From: an uncultured Anaeroplasmataceae bacterium
GTDB taxonomy: Bacteria; Bacillota_I; Bacilli_A; Acholeplasmatales; Anaeroplasmataceae
Reading direction: 5' to 3'
NCBI GenBank assembly: GCA_934229535.1
Contig: CAKQDS010000015.1
Coordinates: forward strand, 1-40,439
DNA: 40,439 nucleotides
Positions 1-7,147 of this stretch are shown piece after piece (within the stretch, counting starts at the first letter, position 1; the number at the start of each line of letters is the position of its first letter). The translations under genes were made by a program, and so were the position numbers. Below the pieces are notes generated by a model that saw nothing but the letters and a program-made list of their open reading frames with translations, ran no database searches and was not told the origin of the DNA.

Positions 1-69
1 CCCTTTAAATTTATAGTTTACTACAACCCTTTAATTTTAAAGATATTATTTCACAACCTCGAAATTTAA
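1..69. repeat. Imperfect short repeats at the left edge
   Basis: CCCTTTAA occurs at 1-8 and 27-34. ACAACC occurs at 23-28 and 53-58, each followed by an AT-rich TTTAA-type tail. The copies are about 26-30 bases apart and the array may continue left of the window. It resembles the promoter-proximal repeat sets of the ATPase genes to the right, but a terminator (81-113) separates it from the first of them, so it may belong to the preceding gene. Confidence 0.4.
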
Positions 70-80
70 TATACTAATGA

Positions 81-113
81 AAGGCTGTGCGGTGCATAGC
101 TTTTTATTTTTTT
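81..113 (+). terminator. Rho-independent terminator of the gene left of the window
   Basis: GCTGTGC (84-90) pairs with GCATAGC (94-100), with one G-U pair and a GGT loop, followed by a run of T. It ends an unseen upstream transcript and isolates the first ATPase gene. Confidence 0.7.
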
Positions 114-131
114 CTTGACTTGAACTTAAAA

Positions 132-160
132 TTGATTATTTAAATTTTATGTGATATAAT
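132..160 (+). promoter_or_regulatory. Promoter of the first DUF4143 ATPase
   Basis: TTGATT (132-137), a 17-base spacer, then TATAAT (155-160) preceded by TGa (extended -10). The predicted start of transcription near 167-168 coincides with the beginning of the 24-base repeat at 168-191. Confidence 0.65.
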
Positions 161-167
161 CAAATTA

Positions 168-191
168 GTAAAAAGTCGTATATACGCAAAA
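168..191. repeat. Left copy of 24-bp direct repeat flanking the first ATPase gene
   Basis: A 24-base stretch with the 10-base perfect palindrome CGTATATACG at its core is repeated exactly at 1520-1543, just after the stop of the gene. Both copies are followed by AATAAATGA, so the similarity extends a little further. The left copy lies at the predicted transcription start, a typical operator position. Confidence 0.75.
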
Positions 192-211
192 AAAATAAAT
201 GAGGTGTTTTT

Positions 212-1501
212 ATGGCTGAGATTAAAAGAAACTTTTATTTAAATCAGTTGATTGAAAAGCAAGGAAATGGAATGATTAAAATTCTTACAGGAATTAGAAG
301 ATGTGGAAAAAGCTACTTACTTTTTGAATTATTCTATAGTTATTTGCTGCAAAAAGGTGTAAAAGAAGAACAAATTATTGCTCTTTCTTTAGATGATGAT
401 GAAAATTCGGAATATTTAGATCCAACTAAACTTTCTATTTATTTAAAATCTAAGATAAAAAATGATGAGGATATGTTTTATATTCTATTAGATGAAGCTC
501 AGCTTGCTATAACTGAGGATGAATATAAAGAAAATAAGATGATTAAGCTATATGGAATTTTAAATAGTCTTTTAAAAAGAAGAAATGTTGATGTTTACAT
601 CACTGGTAGTAATTCAAAATTTTTATCTTCTGATATATTAACCGAGTTTAGAGGACGAGGTGATGAAATTAGAGTGTTCCCTTTATCATTTAGAGAGTTT
701 ATGTCTGTTTATCAAGGTGATTCTTATTCAGGTTATCGTGATTATTCTTTATATGGTGGCTTGCCATATGTGGTAAATATAAAGAGTCAAGAAGAAAAAG
801 TAAAATATTTGATTAATATGTTTAAAAATACATATCTAAGAGATATTATAGAGAGACATAAGTTAAAAGGTGATATAGTTATGGATACATTAGTTGATAT
901 TTTGGCATCAGATATGGCAACTCTTACAAATCCTACTAAATTAGCTAATAGTTTTATGTCTCATTCTATAAAAACCAATGCTAATACTATTTCTACTTAT
1001 ATAGATTATTTGTGTGATGCATTTATAATTTCCAAAGCTCAAAGATACGACATTAAAGGAAAAAAATATATTGGTTCACCTTTTAAATATTATTTTGAAG
1101 ATATTGGTTTGCGTAATGCAAGACTTAATTTTAGACAAATTGAACCAACTCATGCAATGGAAAATATTATTTATAACGAATTAATTATTCGTGGCTTTAA
1201 TGTAGATATTGGTGTTGTTGAAAAGTGTGTGAAGAATGGTAATGGTAAAAATACATCAGTACTTTTGGAGGTTGATTTTGTTTGCAATAAAGGCAATAAG
1301 CGTTATTATATTCAATCAGCATATTCAATTCCTGATATGAATAAGATGGAACAAGAGCAGGCATCTTTTGATCGAATAAATGATTCATTCAAAAAAATTA
1401 TTATTGTTCAAGATAATGTAGCACCATGGTATAATGATAAGGGTTACTTAGTTATAAATATTTTAGATTTCTTACAAAATCCCGATAGCTTAGATATTTA
1501 A
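212..1501 (+). CDS. AAA-family ATPase with DUF4143 C-terminal domain (first of four)
   Basis: A 429-residue protein of the AAA_14/DUF4143 family. Walker A is GIRRCGKS (residues 27-34), Walker B ILLDEAQ (91-97), followed by a sensor-like TGSNS (131-135), RGRG (147-150) and YGGLP (181-185). The C-terminal DUF4143 part has E353-V-D355 and IQSAY (367-371) at the positions of the PD-(D/E)XK-like core; here the usual E-x-K is Q-x-A, as in one subgroup of the family, so nuclease activity is doubtful. GAGGTG about 6-8 bases upstream sets the ATG start. The gene stands alone behind its own promoter and is bracketed by identical 24-base repeats. The cellular role of this family is not established; I do not assign one. 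Confidence 0.85.
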   Translation: MAEIKRNFYLNQLIEKQGNGMIKILTGIRRCGKSYLLFELFYSYLLQKGVKEEQIIALSLDDDENSEYLDPTKLSIYLKSKIKNDEDMFYILLDEAQLAITEDEYKENKMIKLYGILNSLLKRRNVDVYITGSNSKFLSSDILTEFRGRGDEIRVFPLSFREFMSVYQGDSYSGYRDYSLYGGLPYVVNIKSQEEKVKYLINMFKNTYLRDIIERHKLKGDIVMDTLVDILASDMATLTNPTKLANSFMSHSIKTNANTISTYIDYLCDAFIISKAQRYDIKGKKYIGSPFKYYFEDIGLRNARLNFRQIEPTHAMENIIYNELIIRGFNVDIGVVEKCVKNGNGKNTSVLLEVDFVCNKGNKRYYIQSAYSIPDMNKMEQEQASFDRINDSFKKIIIVQDNVAPWYNDKGYLVINILDFLQNPDSLDI

Positions 1502-1519
1502 TTAAATTATATTTGTTTC

Positions 1520-1543
1520 GTAAAAAGTCGTATATACGCAAAA
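1520..1543. repeat. Right copy of the 24-bp direct repeat
   Basis: Identical to 168-191, including the CGTATATACG palindrome, and again followed by AATAAATGA. Unlike the left copy it is not followed by an ATPase gene of the same type. It could be the remnant of a lost duplicate or the scar of an insertion. Confidence 0.75.
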
Positions 1544-1570
1544 ATAATAAATGATTATCTATTATTACAT

Positions 1571-1648
1571 TAAAATGTGATAATACGTACAAAAGTTCCT
1601 CATAAAATGTGATAAAGTTTTCTTGAACTTCCTATTTTTTTGTGATAA
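1571..1648. repeat. Three phased TGTGATAA sites before the second ATPase gene
   Basis: TGTGATAA occurs at 1576-1583, 1608-1615 and 1641-1648, spaced 32 and 33 bases, about three helical turns. The first two are preceded by TAAAA. TTCCT precedes the second and third copies, so longer diverged units of about 32 bases are likely. The third copy overlaps the -10 box of the gene's promoter. Confidence 0.65.
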
Positions 1649-1651
1649 AAT
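1623..1651 (+). promoter_or_regulatory. Promoter of the second DUF4143 ATPase
   Basis: TTGAAC (1623-1628), 17-base spacer, TAAAAT (1646-1651) with TGa before it (extended -10). The third TGTGATAA site overlaps the -10, so a bound protein would block transcription. Confidence 0.65.
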
Positions 1652-1669
1652 ACAATTAGGTGAATGAAA

Positions 1670-3004
1670 GTGTATTTAAAAAGGAAAATAGATAATTATT
1701 TAATTGAATGGAAAAATGATATAAATCATAAACCTTTAATAATTAAAGGAGCTAGACAGATAGGTAAAACAGAATCAATATTGCATTTTGCCAAGAATAA
1801 CTATGAAAATGTTATTTATATTAATTTTGTCTTTGATAAAAAATATATGAATATTTTGGAAGATGGATATGATACCGCAACTGTTATTAAAAATATATCT
1901 TTAATTAATCCATCATTTTCTTTTATTGAGGGAAAAACGATAATAATATTTGACGAAATACAAGAAAATCCAGATATTGCCACTACATTAAAAGCTTTTT
2001 GTCTAGATGGTAAATTTGATGTTATTTGTAGTGGTTCAATGTTAGGAATTAATTATAAGAAAATTCATAGTAATAGTGTAGGCTATAAATCTGATTATGA
2101 AATGCATTCACTTGATTTTGAAGAGTTTTTATGGGCCAAAGGTTATGATAATTCATATATTGATAATATTTTAGAGCATATGAAGAAGCTAACTCCTTTT
2201 AGTTTAGTAGAACTTAATGTATATAAGAAGCTTTTTTTAGATTTTTGTGTTTTAGGTGGAATGCCTGATGTTGTAAAAACTTATATTGAAAGTGGAACTT
2301 TTTCTAATACAATTCAAATTCAAAAGCAAATTATGTTGGATTATGAGGAGGATGTTAGAAAATACGCTTTTGGACTTGATCAAACAAAAATAATAAGTGT
2401 ATATCGAAGTATTCCAGCCCAGCTTGCTAAAGAAAATAAAAAATTTCAATTTAATAAAATTGAAAAGAATGCTCGTTCAAGAGAATATAGTGGTTGTATT
2501 GATTGGTTAATTGATGCCGGTGTTATCATCAAGTGTTCACTTCTTTTATATCCTGAACTCCCATTAAAGGGGAATATAGATGAAGGAAAATATAAACTAT
2601 ATTATCCAGATACTGGTCTTTTGGTTTCATCATTAGATGATGAAGCTCAAGATGATTTAAGAGTTAATAAAAATCTTGGTGTTTATAAGGGAGCTTTATA
2701 TGAAAATTTTGTGGCAGAAGCTTTTGTCAAACAAGGTCTTGGATTATATTATTATAAAAAAGATAATTCTGAACTTGAGGAAGATTTTTTTGTAAGGACA
2801 AAGAATGAACTACTACCAGTAGAAGTTAAATCAAATAATAAACAATCAAAATCATTATCGCAATTAATAAAAAATTCCAATTATTCTGATATTAAGCAGG
2901 GCATTAAATTAGGTGATTTTAACATAGGATTTGCTAATTCAATTTATACATTTCCTTATTTTTGTTCATTTCTTTTAAAAGAGTTCTTAAAGAATTTAGA
3001 TTAA
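1670..3004 (+). CDS. AAA-family ATPase with DUF4143 C-terminal domain (second of four)
   Basis: About 444 residues. The N-terminus YLKRKIDNYLIEWK is typical of one DUF4143 branch. Motifs in order: Walker A GARQIGKT, Walker B IIIFDEIQ, CSGSMLG, GGMPDVV, and a C-terminal nuclease-fold core with EEDF followed by VEVK, the intact D...E-x-K pattern. I prefer the GTG at 1670 because AGGTGA (1658-1663) is six bases before it and the family usually begins M-Y-L-K-R; an ATG at 1664 would touch the ribosome site. It is a distant relative of the other three ATPases here. Molecular function is unknown. Confidence 0.85.
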   Translation: MYLKRKIDNYLIEWKNDINHKPLIIKGARQIGKTESILHFAKNNYENVIYINFVFDKKYMNILEDGYDTATVIKNISLINPSFSFIEGKTIIIFDEIQENPDIATTLKAFCLDGKFDVICSGSMLGINYKKIHSNSVGYKSDYEMHSLDFEEFLWAKGYDNSYIDNILEHMKKLTPFSLVELNVYKKLFLDFCVLGGMPDVVKTYIESGTFSNTIQIQKQIMLDYEEDVRKYAFGLDQTKIISVYRSIPAQLAKENKKFQFNKIEKNARSREYSGCIDWLIDAGVIIKCSLLLYPELPLKGNIDEGKYKLYYPDTGLLVSSLDDEAQDDLRVNKNLGVYKGALYENFVAEAFVKQGLGLYYYKKDNSELEEDFFVRTKNELLPVEVKSNNKQSKSLSQLIKNSNYSDIKQGIKLGDFNIGFANSIYTFPYFCSFLLKEFLKNLD

Positions 3005-3038
3005 ATAAATTTTGTGCATATTATCGTGAGATAGTATG

Positions 3039-3062
3039 TACATTTTTTATATAAAAAATGTA
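3039..3062. repeat. Perfect 24-bp AT-only-stem palindrome
   Basis: A perfect inverted repeat centred at 3050/3051 (TACATTTTTTAT and its complement) lies 35 bases after the second ATPase gene. It could fold as a weak bidirectional terminator or be a protein site. There is no GC stem or separate T-run, so I do not call it a standard terminator. Confidence 0.5.
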
Positions 3063-3074
3063 AAATGGTTATTT

Positions 3075-3143
3075 GCCAAGTATCGGAAAAATATTTCGTC
3101 AAGTGTCGGAAAAATATTTCGTCAAGTATCGGAAAAATATTGA
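3075..3143. repeat. Three head-to-tail 23-bp tandem repeats before the third ATPase gene
   Basis: Units at 3075-3097, 3098-3120 and 3121-3143 share the core CAAGTRTCGGAAAAATATT and abut with no spacer. Differences are limited to C/T at the second base, A/G in the TRTC part, and the last two bases. The third unit covers the -35 position of the promoter, whose -10 starts at 3150. The lack of spacers excludes a CRISPR array. Confidence 0.85.
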
Positions 3144-3146
3144 AAA

Positions 3147-3155
3147 TGATATAAT
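3147..3155 (+). promoter_or_regulatory. Extended -10 of the third ATPase gene
   Basis: TGATATAAT with no recognisable -35. The -35 position falls inside the third 23-bp repeat unit, suggesting that whatever binds the repeats controls polymerase access. Confidence 0.5.
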
Positions 3156-3202
3156 TATAGTATAAAATATAGATAGAATAAATGAAAGGAATGAGTTTGT
3201 TT

Positions 3203-4477
3203 ATGAAGGAATATAAGCAGAGAATAGTAGACAATATTCTAAAACGAAAGTTGGAGGGAAAAGGTGCTGTAGTTATAGAAGGGCCTAAGTGGTGTGGAAA
3301 AACTACAACGGCTGAACAATTTTCTTCAAGTATTTTGTATATGGATGATCCTGAAAAAAAAGAACAAAATATCGCTATGTCAGAAATAAATCCAAAGCTA
3401 TTATTGAATGGCGCAACTCCAAAACTAATTGATGAATGGCAACTGGCCCCAAAACTTTGGGATGCTATACGTTTTGAGGTTGATCATCGTGACGAAATTG
3501 GTCAATTTATTCTTACTGGCTCTGCTGTTCCAATAAATACTAAGGAAATTACTCATTCTGGAACAGGACGTTTTACGTGGCTTCAAATGAGAACAATGAG
3601 TTTATTCGAATCAGGAGATTCAAATGGTGAAGTTAGCTTAGATGATTTATTTAATAAAAAGGAAGACATTGGAGGAATTTCAAACTTAAGCATCGAACGT
3701 CTTGCTTTTCTTATATGTCGAGGAGGATGGCCAAAGGCTATAGATATGCGTGATGAAATTGCCTTAGATCAAGCTTTTGATTATTATGATGCTGTTGTTC
3801 ATTCTGATATTAATCGAGCTGATAATGTTCAAAAAAATCCTGAAAGAGTAAAGAGACTTATGCGTTCTTATGCAAGAAATCAAGGATGTCAAGTTTCAAA
3901 TAATAAATTCGCTCAAGATGTTTCTGCAAATGATGAAACCAAAATCAGTGAAGAAACTGTTGCATCTTATATTAATGCCCTTCGTAAAATCTTTGTAGTA
4001 GAGGATATGCCAGCTTGGAATCCTAATTTAAGATCAAAAACTGCTATTCGTTCATCTGATACTCGTTATTATATTGATCCATCTATTGCTACTGCAGCAC
4101 TGGGAATTGGACCTAATGATTTGATAAATGATTTAAGAACATTTGGATTTATGTTTGAAACATTAGCAGTAAGGGATTTAAGAGTGTATGCTGAAGCACT
4201 TGGGGGGTTAGTTTATCATTATCGTGATAAAGATGGTCAGGAATGTGATGCGGTTATTCATTTAAGAAATGGTAAATATGGTCTTATTGAAATAAAGCTT
4301 GGCGGTGATATATTTATTGAAGAAGGTGTAAAAAGCTTAAAAGCAATGGCATCAAAAATTGATATTGAAAAAATGAATGCACCAAGCTTTTTGATGGTTC
4401 TAACCGGAGTAGGTGATTATGCATATCGTCGTAAGGATGGTATTTATATAGTTCCTATTGGTTGTTTAAAAAATTAG
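3203..4477 (+). CDS. AAA-family ATPase with DUF4143 C-terminal domain (third of four)
   Basis: About 424 residues, a close paralogue of the gene at 7148 along its whole length. Motifs: Walker A GPKWCGKT, PKLIDEWQ as Walker B, LTGSAVP, CRGGWP, PNLRSKTAIR, and a C-terminal GQECDAVIH...LIEIK nuclease-fold core with the D...E-x-K residues present. I place the start at the ATG at 3203 because the paralogue aligns from there (MKEYKQR with MDKYLKR). The only ribosome site, AAAGGA at 3185-3190, is 12 bases away; in-frame starts at 3182, 3191 and TTG 3197 are possible. Single gene, own promoter preceded by the tandem repeats. Function unknown. Confidence 0.85.
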   Translation: MKEYKQRIVDNILKRKLEGKGAVVIEGPKWCGKTTTAEQFSSSILYMDDPEKKEQNIAMSEINPKLLLNGATPKLIDEWQLAPKLWDAIRFEVDHRDEIGQFILTGSAVPINTKEITHSGTGRFTWLQMRTMSLFESGDSNGEVSLDDLFNKKEDIGGISNLSIERLAFLICRGGWPKAIDMRDEIALDQAFDYYDAVVHSDINRADNVQKNPERVKRLMRSYARNQGCQVSNNKFAQDVSANDETKISEETVASYINALRKIFVVEDMPAWNPNLRSKTAIRSSDTRYYIDPSIATAALGIGPNDLINDLRTFGFMFETLAVRDLRVYAEALGGLVYHYRDKDGQECDAVIHLRNGKYGLIEIKLGGDIFIEEGVKSLKAMASKIDIEKMNAPSFLMVLTGVGDYAYRRKDGIYIVPIGCLKN

Positions 4478-4740
4478 GATTTGATTTTCATATAAATTAT
4501 TACATTTATATTGTAATTATCTTTAGCACATTCAATTAGCTTTTTTCCTACACCTAATCCTTGAAATTAATTTTTAACAAATGGCATTTCAATTTTTTGT
4601 TTGTTAAGGCAATAAGAAGAATAGAAACTGATTTTATTGCAAGTGGGACATATTTTTTAATATTTTCAATTTCTTCTATTTGATATATTTTTATAGTGCT
4701 ATTATACTGTAAGTATAATAAAATATTCAATTGGTAAAAC
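4478..4740 (-). pseudogene. Broken GNAT N-acetyltransferase
   Basis: The 316-base gap between genes holds a decayed reverse-strand gene. Read on the minus strand, one frame gives IEEIENIKKYVPLAIKSVSI; after a frame change come KIEMPFVKN, an in-frame TAA, then FQGLGVGKKLIECAKDNY. The last part is the acetyl-CoA-binding motif A (Q-x-x-G-x-G) of GNAT enzymes, preceded by the usual IEMPFV strand as in YjaB-like acetyltransferases. The frameshift, the stop, and the absence of the conserved C-terminal part mark it as a relic. Boundaries are approximate. Confidence 0.7.
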
Positions 4741-4793
4741 GCTTTATTTAACCCGCTATTTGAATTAGTGCTATAATATGTGAGGTGATTTAA

Positions 4794-6179
4794 GTGAAAA
4801 CAAAAGATATGACAAGTGGCAATCCTTTTAAGGTACTATTATTATTTGCAATCCCTATGATCTTATCAGTAACATTACAGCAATTATATAATTTAGCTGA
4901 TAATTTTATAGCAGGACATTTTATTTCTAATTTAAACAGCTTTGAGGCTGTTGGTATTGTTTATCCGGTTACAGTTGTATTTTTGGATATTGCGGTTGGC
5001 TTTGGAGTTGGTGTTGGCGTTGTTTGTGCTAGATTCTTTGGTGCAAAGGACTTTGTTAATGTTAAGAAGACAGCAACAACAGGCTTAATATCAATGCTAG
5101 TACTTGCTATAGTTACAACTATAGTTGGTCTTGCTATTATGTATCCATTATTAAATTCAATGATTGATACTTCAAATGGTAAGGGTTGCTTCAATGAAGC
5201 ATTTTCTTATATGATGATATATGTTGGTGGTGTTATATTCCTTTTCTTATATAATTATGCTATGTATTTATTTCAATCATTTGGTAATTCGAAAACTCCA
5301 CTATATTTCTTAATTTTTTCAACAGTATTAAATGTAATTCTTGATTTATTATTTGTTTGTCTATGTCATATGGATAGTGCAGGCTTAGCTCTTGGTACAG
5401 TAATAAGTGAGGCTATAGCTGCTATTTTATCAATAGTTGTTTTATTTAAAAGTATTAATAAGCTTGAGCCTAATAAGGAAAAGCTATTCGATAGAGAATT
5501 ATTAAAATCAATTATTTCTTTGGCAACTCCATCAATTTTACAAGGCTGCTTTATTTCTGTTGGTGGTGTATTGATTACAAAGATTTTAACTGATTTTGGA
5601 GGTAACTCTGTTGCTGGAGGATATAGTGCCGCTTATAAGATTTGTTATATGGCAATTAATATCTTCACAGTTGCCTGCAATGCGTTATCTAACTTTGTAA
5701 GCCAAAATATAGGTGCTTCAAGATATGAACGTATAATGCAAGGCTACAAGGCTACAGTAATTTTATGTGGAATTATTTGTGTAGTAGCAATGCTTATTAT
5801 TTTACCATTTAGACAATTTTGGGTTGAATTATTCTTGGCAAAGGATGCTAAGGGTGATATTGATGTTATTATTAATTCAGGTAAGCTATTTATGCTATGT
5901 GTTGTACCATTCTTTGTTTTAATGGTTGCTAAAATTCCTTTGGATGGCATTTTAAAGGGTTCAGCTGATATGCTAGGCTTTACTCTAGGTACATCTGTTG
6001 ATTTAGTTGTAAGAGTTATTAGTGCTTTAGTTTTAGGTAAAATTTTTGGTTATGAGGGTGTATTCTTTGCATGGCCTATAGGCTGGGCAATTGGAATGCT
6101 TATTTCTATTGGAATGTTCTTTTCTGGACGTTGGAAGAGAAAATGCGATTATCCTAAAAAATTAGTTAAGGAGAATTAG
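4794..6179 (+). CDS. MATE-family multidrug/cation exporter
   Basis: A 461-residue integral membrane protein with about 12 hydrophobic segments and the MATE N-terminus GNPFKVLLLFAIPMILSVTL followed by QQLYNLADNFIAGHFI. Each half carries the family pattern (SIISLATPSILQGCFISVGG opens the second). Family members export drugs or metabolites in exchange for Na+ or H+. The start is GTG, fixed by GAGGTG at 4782-4787. An extended -10 TGCTATAAT lies at 4769-4777 with a poor -35, giving a very short leader; another TATAAT is at 4714-4719. The next gene starts two bases after the stop, so it is co-transcribed with the metallo-hydrolase. Confidence 0.9.
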   Translation: MKTKDMTSGNPFKVLLLFAIPMILSVTLQQLYNLADNFIAGHFISNLNSFEAVGIVYPVTVVFLDIAVGFGVGVGVVCARFFGAKDFVNVKKTATTGLISMLVLAIVTTIVGLAIMYPLLNSMIDTSNGKGCFNEAFSYMMIYVGGVIFLFLYNYAMYLFQSFGNSKTPLYFLIFSTVLNVILDLLFVCLCHMDSAGLALGTVISEAIAAILSIVVLFKSINKLEPNKEKLFDRELLKSIISLATPSILQGCFISVGGVLITKILTDFGGNSVAGGYSAAYKICYMAINIFTVACNALSNFVSQNIGASRYERIMQGYKATVILCGIICVVAMLIILPFRQFWVELFLAKDAKGDIDVIINSGKLFMLCVVPFFVLMVAKIPLDGILKGSADMLGFTLGTSVDLVVRVISALVLGKIFGYEGVFFAWPIGWAIGMLISIGMFFSGRWKRKCDYPKKLVKEN

Positions 6180-6181
6180 TT

Positions 6182-7066
6182 ATGTATGATTTACACCATT
6201 TAAGAGGTAACACCTATTATATAGATGGGCCAACTAATTGTGGCGTATATGTTTTAAATGATGCTTTAGATGTTTTATTATTTGATTGTGGTACTGATAG
6301 TGATGGTATAAAAATTTATGAAACATTAATTAAAAATAATATGAATGTTAAATATTTAGTCTTTTCTCATTGTCATGCTGATCATGCTGGAGGTTTTGAA
6401 TATATTTATGATAAAACTCATTGTAAAATGATAGCATCAAAGGTAGAAAGAGGCTTCTTTAGAGATCCTAAGCTTGATATTGGTTTTTTATATGGTGGAT
6501 ATCCTCTTGATGAATATGATGGTAAGCTAATGCATATTGATATGAATGATGAAATATATGCACTTGATGAAATACCTGCTGGCGTTGAATGGTTTCATTT
6601 ACCTGGTCATCATTTTGGTATGATAGGCATTAAAACGAGTGATGATGTTTATTTTGTTGCTGATACACTTGGTTCAATAGATTTAGTAGAAAGAGCTCAT
6701 ATTTTATTAATTTATGATGTTAAAGGCTATTTATCATCACTTGATTTTGTTGAATCATTAGATGGTAAAATTGTTGTTCCAAGCCATAGTGAAGCTACAA
6801 CAAATATTAAACCAGTAGTTGGATTTAACAGAGAAAACATTTATTCAATTATGAATATTTTGCTTGATTATCTTAAAGAAGAGCATAATTGTGTAGAATG
6901 TACATCTTATATATTTGATTACTATAAATTGAAAATAACATATAATAAATATATGCTAATACTTTCAACAGTAAGAAGCTATCTTTCTTATTTAAGTAAT
7001 AGTAAGAAGCTAAAAAATTATTTTAAGGATAATAGATTAGTATTTATAAATGAGAGCAATGAATAA
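6182..7066 (+). CDS. Metallo-beta-lactamase-fold hydrolase
   Basis: 294 residues with a complete MBL-fold metal site: H63-C-H65-A-D67-H68, a further His at 143/144 (PGHH), D161 (VADT) and H202 (VPSH). This is a two-metal hydrolase of the glyoxalase-II-like group; the substrate cannot be told. It begins two bases after the MATE stop, with AAGGAGA within the MATE 3' end as ribosome site. Its last codons and stop lie inside the terminator hairpin at 7053-7073. A decayed copy of its 3' end sits after the next gene (8436-8596). Confidence 0.85.
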   Translation: MYDLHHLRGNTYYIDGPTNCGVYVLNDALDVLLFDCGTDSDGIKIYETLIKNNMNVKYLVFSHCHADHAGGFEYIYDKTHCKMIASKVERGFFRDPKLDIGFLYGGYPLDEYDGKLMHIDMNDEIYALDEIPAGVEWFHLPGHHFGMIGIKTSDDVYFVADTLGSIDLVERAHILLIYDVKGYLSSLDFVESLDGKIVVPSHSEATTNIKPVVGFNRENIYSIMNILLDYLKEEHNCVECTSYIFDYYKLKITYNKYMLILSTVRSYLSYLSNSKKLKNYFKDNRLVFINESNE

Positions 7067-7079
7067 TTGCTCTTTTTTT
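7053..7079 (+). terminator. Terminator embedded in the hydrolase 3' end
   Basis: AGAGCAAT (7053-7060) pairs with ATTGCTCT (7066-7073) around a GAATA loop, followed by T's to 7079. The loop contains most of the stop codon, so coding and terminator sequence overlap. It runs directly into the first TTGACAAATTGCC repeat. Confidence 0.85.
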
Positions 7080-7117
7080 GACAAATTGCCAAATGAAACA
7101 ATGACAAATTGCCAAAT
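7079..7117. repeat. Two 17-bp repeats in a 23-bp register before the fourth ATPase gene
   Basis: TGACAAATTGCCAAATG occurs at 7079-7095 and 7102-7118, a 23-base period, the same period as the tandem repeats of the third ATPase although the sequence differs. A third copy (16 of 17 bases) is at 8610-8625, after the gene. The second copy supplies the -35 box. Confidence 0.8.
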
Positions 7118-7129
7118 GGATAATAAAAT
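7101..7129 (+). promoter_or_regulatory. Promoter of the fourth DUF4143 ATPase
   Basis: ATGACA (7101-7106), 17-base spacer, TAAAAT (7124-7129). The -35 box is the first part of the second repeat, so a repeat-binding protein would compete directly with RNA polymerase. Confidence 0.65.
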
Positions 7130-7147
7130 ATAGTTGAGGCGATAGCT

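Noticed and set aside
3075..3143. CRISPR array
   Set aside because: The 23-bp units abut with no spacers, only three copies exist and no cas genes are near.
4961..5194. Antisense open frames inside the MATE and other genes
   Set aside because: They lie opposite well-supported genes, have no ribosome sites and show no family motifs.
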